From assembly GCA_025450375.1 (NCBI GenBank), contig JANWHO010000251.1:1-5469 (forward strand): 5,469 nt of DNA, read 5' to 3'. Under the pieces are notes generated by a model. That model had not been told where the DNA came from, ran no database searches, and saw only the letters and a program-made list of their open reading frames with translations. This document shows positions 1-4,956 of the stretch, piece after piece. Every line of letters begins with the position of its first letter. The first letter of the stretch is position 1. This DNA is from Chloroflexota bacterium (lineage in GTDB: Bacteria > Chloroflexota > UBA5177 > JANWHV01). A program made the position numbers and the translations under genes.

Positions 1-59
1 CGCCACGACCTCGCTCTACTCCGTCCTTCTTCCCGTGAACGGAGCCCCGACATTCTGAG

Positions 60-155
60 GCAGCCGCGGGTGGATAGCGAAAAGGCGGCCTGAAGGCCAC
101 GCTAGCAGAGCAAATGAGCCTCCCCGGCCTGAAGGCCGGGGCTTCAACCTGGTAC
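60..155 (+). mobile_element. Putative IS200/IS605-group right end (omega-RNA-like structured remnant)
   Basis: Two related hairpins sit in tandem. The first has GGCC arms at 87-90 and 95-98 around a TGAA loop, closed by an outer pair TAGCG (75-79) and CGCTA (100-104). The second is a perfect 8-bp stem, CCCCGGCC (122-129) and GGCCGGGG (134-141), again with a TGAA loop, followed by CTTCAACC. Subterminal hairpins of this kind next to a TTCAA-type terminus are typical of IS200/IS605 and IS1341-like elements. In tnpB-bearing members the same stretch forms the 3' part of the omega RNA. The orientation would put a tnpB gene to the left, outside the window. The short open frames in bases 1-93 show no TnpB motif I can recognise. 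It could equally be a PATE/MITE-like deletion derivative, a REP-type palindrome, or a hairpin that happens to help end htpX transcription. The hairpins are seen directly; the family assignment is inference. Confidence 0.45.
122..141. repeat. Perfect inverted repeat, 8-bp GC stem with TGAA loop
   Basis: The arms CCCCGGCC and GGCCGGGG match without error around a 4-base loop. The centre GCCTGAAGGCC also occurs at 88-98, so the hairpin core is present twice, about 35 bases apart. It lies 74 bases beyond the htpX stop. On the htpX strand no T-run follows the stem, so it is not a canonical intrinsic terminator, although such a stable stem may still slow transcription. Confidence 0.85.
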
Positions 156-214
156 AACCCTGCCCAGGGGAAGATCCGCCCGCTCCTATGCGCCACGGAC
201 GGAGGCGGGAGGCC

Positions 215-1114
215 CTATCGCTGCCCGGCATTCATCCTTTGCTCAAGCTTCTCCAGGTGCTCAAGCCGGTGAGCCAGGGTGGGGTGGGTCTGGAAGAACT
301 CACCAAACGTGCCCTTTGTCTTGATCGGCACGATATAGAACGCGCTCATCGCCTGGGCCGTGCGCAGGTCCTGGGTGGGAATGCGTTGCATGCTGCCGCT
401 TACCTTGATCAGGGCCGAGCGCATGGTGGAAGGTGAGCCGGTCAGCAGCACGGAACCTCGGTCGGCCGCGTACTCGCGATAACGCGAGAGGGCCCGCAAG
501 AGAATGAAGCTGCCCGCCCAGACAATCGCCGAGACAAGGAACACGGCGCCCAGGTTTCCGGCCCCGCGCCCCCGGCTCCGGCCCAGACCGGTCCACATGC
601 CGATTTGCACGATGAAGCTGGCGACGCTCGCCAGGAGGCTGGCATAGGTGAGCACCATCATGTCCCGGTTCTTGATATGGCTCAGTTCGTGCCCGAGCAC
701 GGATGCCAGTTCCGCCGGCTCCAACATCCCCAGGAGGCCGCGAGTCACGGCCACCACCGCGTGCTTGGGACTCCGGCCGGTAGCGAAGGCGTTCGGGGCC
801 TGCGTCTCCATGATCGCCAGGCGCGGGGTCGGGAGATCGGCAAGCTGGGCCAGGCGCTCGACGACCCCGCGCAACTCAGGCTCTTCCTGAGGTCCGATCA
901 GGCGCGCCCCGCTGCTGAGCAGCACCAACTTGTCCGAGGCGAAATACTGCACGAGCAAAAACGCCGCCCCTGCCACCACCAGGAGCACGCCGCTGCCGGT
1001 GGCGTTCCACAGCACCGCCAGGAACACCGCGTACAGGAGGGCCAGCAGAAACAGCGTGAAGCCCATCCTCACCGTGAGTTGCGTGTCCCGTCCATACCAC
1101 TTTCTCGCTGCCAT
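215..1114 (-). CDS. htpX: HtpX-type M48 membrane zinc metalloprotease
   Basis: This is a 299-residue protein, the normal length for HtpX, a membrane-embedded protease that degrades misfolded membrane proteins at the cytoplasmic face. Hydrophobic segments lie at about residues 16-37, 41-60, 153-175 and 188-209. The zinc motif HELSH is at 142-146 (His142, Glu143, His146), and the third ligand is probably Glu214 in YREYAADRG, in the family's EYxAD context. The C-terminal FQTHPTLAHRLEHLEKL block (about 274-290) is also characteristic. An in-frame TTG at 1195 would add 27 residues, but the ATG at 1114 has a strong GGAGG site just upstream and gives the usual family N-terminus (basic WYGRDT.. followed by TM1). 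It is the last gene of the minus-strand series, about 210 bases after the methyltransferase, so it probably has its own promoter. All catalytic residues are present. Confidence 0.95.
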   Translation of the reverse strand: MAARKWYGRDTQLTVRMGFTLFLLALLYAVFLAVLWNATGSGVLLVVAGAAFLLVQYFASDKLVLLSSGARLIGPQEEPELRGVVERLAQLADLPTPRLAIMETQAPNAFATGRSPKHAVVAVTRGLLGMLEPAELASVLGHELSHIKNRDMMVLTYASLLASVASFIVQIGMWTGLGRSRGRGAGNLGAVFLVSAIVWAGSFILLRALSRYREYAADRGSVLLTGSPSTMRSALIKVSGSMQRIPTQDLRTAQAMSAFYIVPIKTKGTFGEFFQTHPTLAHRLEHLEKLEQRMNAGQR

Positions 1115-1118
1115 TGTT

Positions 1119-1125
1119 CCCCTCC
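1119..1125 (-). promoter_or_regulatory. htpX ribosome binding site
   Basis: On the minus strand GGAGGGG is followed four bases later by the ATG at 1114; the GGAGG core is six bases away. This placement supports the ATG over the upstream in-frame TTG at 1195. Confidence 0.8.
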
Positions 1126-1172
1126 GCCTGCTAGTATCCCGAGTTGTGTTAGCTACACCCCTATGCTCTCGA

Positions 1173-1285
1173 TCATACCGACATCCGTCGATCAAGGAGC
1201 GAACTATCCGTCACCTTGGCTCCGGTTCTTCCCGCCTTTCGCGTGCCCGCCCCTCATACCTGTGTGGGCGCGCGTACCTCATACC
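1173..1285 (-). repeat. Three copies of GGTATGA upstream of htpX
   Basis: TCATACC (GGTATGA on the htpX strand) occurs at 1173-1179, 1254-1260 and 1279-1285. The two distal copies extend to the 10-mer CCTCATACCT at 1252-1261 and 1277-1286, with a 25-base period. The proximal copy contains TATGAT at 1172-1177, a plausible -10 hexamer for htpX, but I see no good -35 at 16-18 bases from it. These could be operator half-sites of an envelope-stress regulator or chance. The gap 1115-1323 holds no gene I can support. Confidence 0.35.
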
Positions 1286-1323
1286 TAAAGCATACACCGG
1301 TTGGGAAATCAATTGTCCCGCTT

Positions 1324-2025
1324 TCAGATCCTCACGCAGGTATAGGCCGTGTAGATCCCCGAGGCGGATCGTTCCACCTCGCGGATCTGAAAGCCCACCC
1401 GCTCCAGCATCGCCTCAAGGAGCCAACTGAAGGTGCTGTACTCGGTACGGAGATGGATATCGAGTTCGGCCCGCGTCCACCCATCCTCCGGTCGCGAGGC
1501 CGCTCCGGCGAGCCAGGCTTCGATCCGCGGCCCGGTCTCTCGTGGCTCGAAGGAGAAGATCAGATCCCGCAGATACAGCACGCCGCCGGGTTTGAGGATG
1601 GCGGCGACTCGCTTCAGGGCAATCGCTTTCCAGAAATCCGGTAGATGATGCAGGGCGTGCCGCGACTGTACAATGTCGGCCAGAGCACCCCGGTGCTCGT
1701 AGCTGAGGAAGCCTCCCCGCACGATCTCGATATTCCTCACTCCGCGCTCCTCGACCTTCGCCCTCAGCACCGCGAGCATAGCCGGTGACACATCCACGGC
1801 CACCGCGCGGGCGCACAGGGGAGCTGCCGCCATGGCGATGCCGCCGGTGCCGGCGCCCATATCCACCAGGACGCTGGTCTCGTTCAGGCCAAGAGCACGG
1901 AGAAGAGCCAGATCCGCGTCCGGATCGAATCCGGCTTTGCCGTCATAGGTCGCGACATATTCCGGATCAAGATGTTCATCACCAGCATGAGCAAGTTCGT
2001 CAAAGAACCAGCTAGGTGGGTTCAT
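1324..2025 (-). CDS. Class I SAM-dependent methyltransferase
   Basis: This 233-residue cytoplasmic protein has the Rossmann-like methyltransferase fold. Motif I is VLVDMGAGTGGIA at residues 52-64, the SAM-binding glycine loop. The acidic residue that usually binds the ribose hydroxyls is probably Asp78 in AVAVDVS. The post-II segment DIVQSRHALHHLPD is at 117-130, and the LKPGGVLYLRDL strand follows at 144-155, as in Methyltransf_11/25 proteins. The substrate cannot be told from sequence: small molecules, quinones or natural products are all possible for this fold. The ATG at 2025 is preceded by GGAGGG with a nine-base spacer. The gene starts 37 bases after the stop of the upstream hydrolase on the same strand, with no clear terminator between, so the two are probably co-transcribed. 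There is no sign of truncation. Confidence 0.9.
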   Translation of the reverse strand: MNPPSWFFDELAHAGDEHLDPEYVATYDGKAGFDPDADLALLRALGLNETSVLVDMGAGTGGIAMAAAPLCARAVAVDVSPAMLAVLRAKVEERGVRNIEIVRGGFLSYEHRGALADIVQSRHALHHLPDFWKAIALKRVAAILKPGGVLYLRDLIFSFEPRETGPRIEAWLAGAASRPEDGWTRAELDIHLRTEYSTFSWLLEAMLERVGFQIREVERSASGIYTAYTCVRI

Positions 2026-2062
2026 GGTTCGTGTCCCTCCCCACTTTGGCGTGCATCATGTT

Positions 2063-3613
2063 TCACCCCCTCACCAGGAACGTAACTCCCATCCTCGCCG
2101 TACACGTCGTGTCCGGCCTAGCCGTGGGCCGATCATAGAAGGCCATCATGATGCTCACCGGGCAGCCCGAGCCCGAAAGGGCCACCCCATGGCCGCTGCC
2201 GGGAAACAGGACCACGGTGGCGTGGTTGAGGGTGCGAGCCACCCGCCGCGCGTCCGCCAGGCTGGTGATCGGATCGTATTGACCGGCCAGCAGAAGGGTG
2301 GGAATGGCGCTGGTGACCGGGATCCGGAACACAGGATCCACCGGCCGCATACGCCAGCTTGCACAGGCGCGCGGGAAGTCCAGGGCTTCACGCAACTGCC
2401 CCGGTCGCGCCGCCGGCCCGAAGCCTTTGGTGGCCGCCGCGAGCGCGGCGGCCGTGGTCACCGGCGCGTCCTCGCTACACTCTACCGAGAAATACATGCC
2501 GAGGCTCACCGTGTCGTCGAACGAGACCACGTTATAGAGGAGAGCCAGGGCGACGAAGTTTCCCCGCGTGGCGGCATGGAGCACGGCCGGGATCAGATAA
2601 ATGGCCTCGCTTACCGCGAGGCTGCCCACCACGAAATCCGCCAACCGATCCCCGGTGAGTGGCGCCTTATAGGTCCGATTATTCGCCGGGTTGGTCACCG
2701 TAATCAGCACCGGCGCGGCATTGAGCTTCGCCACCAATGCGTCGAACGTACGGTCCAGGCGCGGATAGGCCGCGTTGCAGGTAGGCTGGGCCGCGCAGCC
2801 CGCGAAAAGCCGTCGCAAGGCCGCGGCGGCATTGGCCACTCCCTCTACTTGCAAGTCGGACTGTATTGGGACTACAGAATCCAGGACCACCGCGCGGATG
2901 TGTTGGGGGAAGGCGCGCATCACCGCGAGCGTCAGCTTCGTCCCATAGGACGCGCCATAGATATCCACCCGATCATAATGAAGCGCCGCGATCACGTCCT
3001 CGATATCGGCGGCGTTCTCCGCCGTGGTATAGGCGGCCAGATCGATCCCCTCGCCGACCAGCCGGGCCCGGCAGGCCCGGATTGCCGCGTCGGTCAGCGG
3101 CTCGGATCGGGCGGGCGGCAGATTCTGGGTGAGCAGCCTGTATTTCAAGGTGGTCAATTCAGGACAGTCGAGCGAGGGCCTGGAGGCGCCGGTGCCGCGC
3201 TGATCGACCAGGATCAGATCATGGCTCCCGACCAACGCCGGCAGGGTGGCCCGCGTGATCAAGGGACCAAGTTGCCCGAGCCAGGCCCCGCCCGGCCCGC
3301 CTTGCAGGGAAATCACCGGGTCGGAATGGGCGATGTCGTCGTCGCCCTTGAAGATCGCCACCGCGATCCGGATCGTCCGTCCGCCCGTCAGCTCATGCCG
3401 TTGCGGCACGGTCACGTAGCCGCACCGCATATCCTTCCCCACCACCAGACCGGCTCCCACCTTGAACGGACACGCGGCGCCGGCAAAGGTAGGCCCCGCC
3501 GCCGCGCGCGCCGGGATCCGGGGCGTGAAGGCGCCCGCGCTCACCAGCAGGGTCAAGGCCAGAAGCGACCGGAGCCCGAGGCCATTGCATGCGGGCGCGA
3601 ATCTCATCTTCAT
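2063..3613 (-). CDS. Exported alpha/beta hydrolase, S33/tripeptidyl aminopeptidase-like
   Basis: The product is 516 residues. The N-terminus looks like a Sec signal peptide: basic start, hydrophobic core about 15-29 (LLALTLLVSAGAF), and a probable cleavage after ARA near residue 37. The mature part is an alpha/beta hydrolase with the oxyanion-loop GGPGG at 105-109, DQRGTGAS at 137-144, and the nucleophile elbow GASYG at 220-224 (Ser222). The acid is probably Asp447 in GQYDP and the base His475 in GSGHG. The C-terminal part resembles the TAP-like domain that follows in tripeptidyl aminopeptidase and SlpD/E-type peptidases. Several cysteines in the mature region (for example 48, 64, 150, 181, 273, 279, 379, 417, 484, 504) fit an extracytoplasmic protein with disulfides. 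It probably removes N-terminal peptides or hydrolyses esters outside the cytoplasm; the real substrate is unknown. The in-frame GTG at 3649 is unlikely because the ribosome site lies inside that extension. The ATG at 3607 is an almost equally good start. Confidence 0.9.
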   Translation of the reverse strand: MKMRFAPACNGLGLRSLLALTLLVSAGAFTPRIPARAAAGPTFAGAACPFKVGAGLVVGKDMRCGYVTVPQRHELTGGRTIRIAVAIFKGDDDIAHSDPVISLQGGPGGAWLGQLGPLITRATLPALVGSHDLILVDQRGTGASRPSLDCPELTTLKYRLLTQNLPPARSEPLTDAAIRACRARLVGEGIDLAAYTTAENAADIEDVIAALHYDRVDIYGASYGTKLTLAVMRAFPQHIRAVVLDSVVPIQSDLQVEGVANAAAALRRLFAGCAAQPTCNAAYPRLDRTFDALVAKLNAAPVLITVTNPANNRTYKAPLTGDRLADFVVGSLAVSEAIYLIPAVLHAATRGNFVALALLYNVVSFDDTVSLGMYFSVECSEDAPVTTAAALAAATKGFGPAARPGQLREALDFPRACASWRMRPVDPVFRIPVTSAIPTLLLAGQYDPITSLADARRVARTLNHATVVLFPGSGHGVALSGSGCPVSIMMAFYDRPTARPDTTCTARMGVTFLVRG

Positions 3614-3615
3614 GT

Positions 3616-3623
3616 CCCTCCCT
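3616..3623 (-). promoter_or_regulatory. Hydrolase ribosome binding site (decides the start)
   Basis: AGGGAGGG on the minus strand precedes two ATGs. The GGAGG core is three bases from the ATG at 3613 and nine bases from the ATG at 3607. The second spacing is closer to the usual optimum, so translation may begin at 3607, giving 514 residues. Either way the signal peptide is intact. Confidence 0.7.
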
Positions 3624-3642
3624 TTCTTCAAGCCGGCGTCAA

Positions 3643-3675
3643 ACGACACGGGAATGGCCTGTCTTACGGTGTCGT
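3643..3675. repeat. 7-bp inverted repeat upstream of the hydrolase
   Basis: ACGACAC (3643-3649) and GTGTCGT (3669-3675) are exact complements separated by 19 bases. The pair lies in the predicted leader of the hydrolase mRNA, so it could form a loose stem-loop or be two operator half-sites. It belongs to a wider cluster of GTGTC/GACAC pentamers in this control region. Confidence 0.5.
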
Positions 3676-3701
3676 ATTCAATCCCTAATCATCATCCACG
3701 A

Positions 3702-3731
3702 ATCGTATACCCTCAGGCAGCATCGTGTCAG
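3702..3731 (-). promoter_or_regulatory. Candidate sigma70-type promoter for the hydrolase-methyltransferase pair
   Basis: On the minus strand a -35-like CTGACA (3726-3731, five of six consensus bases) is followed by overlapping -10-like hexamers: TATACG (3704-3709, 16-base spacer) and TACGAT (3702-3707, 18-base spacer). Each -10 matches four of six. The leader to the start codon would be about 85-90 bases. A GTGTC pentamer overlaps the -35, so a regulator binding it could block RNA polymerase. Confidence 0.4.
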
Positions 3732-3794
3732 GTTTGGTACGGGACTTCCCACGCGGCCGAAGGGGGTGTCACATGGTCTTACCGACCCTCCTCC

Positions 3795-3819
3795 TGGACA
3801 CCGCAACCTGTGCTACCTT
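3795..3819 (+). promoter_or_regulatory. Possible extended -10 promoter for the antitoxin gene
   Basis: TG-C-TACCTT at 3811-3819 is an extended -10-like element, but the hexamer matches TATAAT at only three positions. TGGACA (3795-3800, five of six to TTGACA) lies upstream with only 13 bases between, too short for a normal -35, so recognition would rest on the TGn motif. The transcript would start about 20 bases before the ATG, leaving just enough room for the ribosome site. Confidence 0.25.
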
Positions 3820-3833
3820 CAAGGGGAAGCGGT

Positions 3834-3840
3834 AGGAGGT
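3834..3840 (+). promoter_or_regulatory. Antitoxin ribosome binding site
   Basis: AGGAGGT is a full-length anti-Shine-Dalgarno match, four bases before the ATG at 3845. It is among the strongest sites in the window, as expected for an antitoxin made in excess, and it fixes the start. Confidence 0.85.
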
Positions 3841-3844
3841 TGTC

Positions 3845-4114
3845 ATGGCCGAGATCATTCGCGCGATCTACGAGCACGGGCGCTTACGTCCACTCGATCC
3901 GGTAAGCCTGACTGACAGTCAGGAGATTCGGCTGGCTCTCCTCACTGAGCGCGAGCAGGTGCGTCTGGCTATCACCGATCTGCTCGTGGTTCCCGGCGCG
4001 GAACCCACGGACAACCTCGACGAATCAGCGCTGGGCGCCTGGCTTGACGCCGAGCTCCAGGGTACGGGGTCGGTCTCCGAGGCGATCCTGGAGGAGCGTC
4101 GGGAAGGTCCGTGA
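3845..4114 (+). CDS. DUF104 (AF2212-like) family antitoxin, apparently without its toxin
   Basis: This 89-residue protein has an N-terminal domain (about 1-33, MAEIIRAIYEHGRLRPLDPV) that matches the DUF104/AF2212-like antitoxin pattern: a short beta strand, YExGxLRPL, then an acidic turn and a second strand. The remainder is acidic and helical, ending SVSEAILEERREGP, like the flexible toxin-binding tails of VapB-type antitoxins. Members of this family normally sit immediately upstream of a PIN-domain ribonuclease toxin, bind and neutralise it, and may repress the operon. Here the stop TGA overlaps a GTG (GTGA), the usual coupling, but the downstream frame ends after six codons and purN ends on the other strand 24 bases later. 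It is divergent from the hydrolase and convergent with purN. It may be an orphan relic, or may counter a PIN toxin encoded elsewhere. Confidence 0.82.
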   Translation: MAEIIRAIYEHGRLRPLDPVSLTDSQEIRLALLTEREQVRLAITDLLVVPGAEPTDNLDESALGAWLDAELQGTGSVSEAILEERREGP

Positions 4115-4131
4115 CCGCCTTGATTGCGTGA
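4111..4131 (+). pseudogene. Possible stub of a lost PIN-domain toxin gene
   Basis: Translation from the GTG that overlaps the antitoxin stop gives V-T-A-L-I-A and then a stop at 4129-4131. PIN toxins commonly begin with a few residues followed by a LIADxx strand carrying the first catalytic aspartate, so these six codons look like the start of one, cut just before that aspartate. Nothing recognisable follows, because the purN coding region (other strand) begins at 4139. The stub is too short to prove homology; the argument rests on position, GTGA coupling and the LIA match. Confidence 0.4.
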
Positions 4132-4138
4132 GAGCCAG

Positions 4139-4849
4139 TCACACCACGCGAACGCGCCGGCCTTCCACCCGCGCCCTCCCCTCCGCGATCAGCGCCACCG
4201 CCCGCGGCAGCAAAACATGCTCCTGGGCCAGTATGCGCCGGCTCAGTGTATCGACGGTGTCGTCGTCTTGCACCGGAACCGCCGCCTGGGCAATGATCGG
4301 GCCGCCATCGACCGCCGCCGTGACAAAATGCACCGTGCAGCCTGTCACCTTCACCCCATGCCGGAGCGCCGCTTCCTGCGCGTGCAGGGTTCCCCCGAAG
4401 GCCGGCAACAGGGAAGGGTGGACGTTAATCACCCGACCCACGAAGGGCTCCAGCAAGGCTGGGCCGAGTACCTGATCGTACCCGGCCAGCACCACGAGAT
4501 CAACGTCCGCCGCTCCAAGCACCGCCGCCATGACCGACTGTTGGGCCTCGCGCGCGGGGTAGTCGCTTCCACTCACTACCGCTGCGGGAATGCCGGCCTC
4601 GCGCGCGAGGCCGAGCGCCGCGCAGCCGGGCCGATTGGTCACCGCGCATACAATACGGACCAGTGGATGGCCCGCCGGGAAGGCTGCCAGGAGCGCGCGG
4701 AGATTGCTCCCTCGGCCCGATACCAGAACTCCCACCCGCAGCGGCAATTTCGCTTCTAACCGTGGCTCCTGATACTCCTTGGCGGGAGCGGACGGGCTCT
4801 CGGTGCCTCGCGCGTCTGGCTCGGGCGGTAGCTGGTGGCGAGGAGGCAT
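4139..4849 (-). CDS. purN: Phosphoribosylglycinamide formyltransferase (GART)
   Basis: PurN transfers a formyl group from 10-formyl-tetrahydrofolate to glycinamide ribonucleotide, the third step of de novo purine synthesis in the cytoplasm. The protein has 236 residues. The phosphate-binding loop VLVSGRGSNL is at 41-50. The active-site block INVHPSLLPAFGGTLHAQEA (141-160) carries the expected catalytic Asn142 and His144, and Asp181 lies in VDGGPII; these correspond to E. coli Asn106, His108 and Asp144. The core starts only near residue 36, so there is a proline- and charge-rich N-terminal extension of about 35 residues that most PurN proteins lack. No internal ATG could start the core, and a TTG near residue 35 has only a weak ribosome site. 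The ATG at 4849 has CGGAG nine bases upstream. It follows purD by 94 bases on the same strand, consistent with a purine operon. Confidence 0.95.
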   Translation of the reverse strand: MPPRHQLPPEPDARGTESPSAPAKEYQEPRLEAKLPLRVGVLVSGRGSNLRALLAAFPAGHPLVRIVCAVTNRPGCAALGLAREAGIPAAVVSGSDYPAREAQQSVMAAVLGAADVDLVVLAGYDQVLGPALLEPFVGRVINVHPSLLPAFGGTLHAQEAALRHGVKVTGCTVHFVTAAVDGGPIIAQAAVPVQDDDTVDTLSRRILAQEHVLLPRAVALIAEGRARVEGRRVRVV

Positions 4850-4956
4850 CTAGATGGACTCCGAACGGGCATGACACCATCGCGCGGCTTGGCGGAAAGG
4901 TTCATGGTTGCCCCTACGGCTGGACCATTCGTGCCCATATGTATTAGGAGGCATCT
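4841..4956 (-). repeat. 11-bp direct repeat flanking the purD-purN spacer
   Basis: AGGAGGCATCT occurs at 4841-4851 and 4946-4956, with starts 105 bases apart. On the coding strand both copies read AGATGCCTCCT. One forms the purN start (ATG CCT CCT) and the other the last codons of purD (GAT GCC TCC followed by TAA). The 94 bases between hold no gene I can support. The layout would fit a small insertion with target duplication, or a slippage event. The purN start codon also lies in the 10-bp palindrome CATCTAGATG (4847-4856). Confidence 0.7.

Noticed and set aside
1..93. Short open frames at the left edge that might be the end of a tnpB gene.
   Set aside because: The frame from base 1 (30 codons) and the one from base 2 (18 codons) have no recognisable TnpB motif, and too little sequence is present to decide.
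1115..1195. TTG start at 1195 for htpX.
   Set aside because: The ATG at 1114 has an excellent ribosome site and yields the normal family length; the extra 27 residues look unlike an HtpX N-terminus.
605..1288. A 227-codon plus-strand frame opposite htpX.
   Set aside because: It overlaps a clear HtpX with intact zinc ligands. Its composition is typical of a GC-rich antisense frame.
1290..1323. Short complementary GGGA/TCCC arms after the methyltransferase stop as a terminator.
   Set aside because: The stem is only four bases, the loop is long and no T-run follows.
3614..3649. GTG start at 3649 for the hydrolase.
   Set aside because: The strong AGGGAGGG ribosome site lies inside this extension, immediately before the ATGs at 3613 and 3607, and the extension would put extra residues before the signal peptide.
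2024..3688. A 554-codon open frame on the plus strand across the hydrolase gene.
   Set aside because: It is the antisense shadow of the hydrolase. It is rich in Arg, Gly, His and Gln with no recognisable domain, while the minus strand has a full set of catalytic motifs and a signal peptide.
4124..4759. A 211-codon plus-strand frame opposite purN.
   Set aside because: PurN on the other strand is unambiguous and the plus-strand product resembles nothing.
2019..4909. The 11-mer GGTTCATGGTT at 2019-2029 and again at 4899-4909.
   Set aside because: Several 11-base matches are expected by chance between any two places in a window of this size, and the contexts differ (the methyltransferase start and a spacer).
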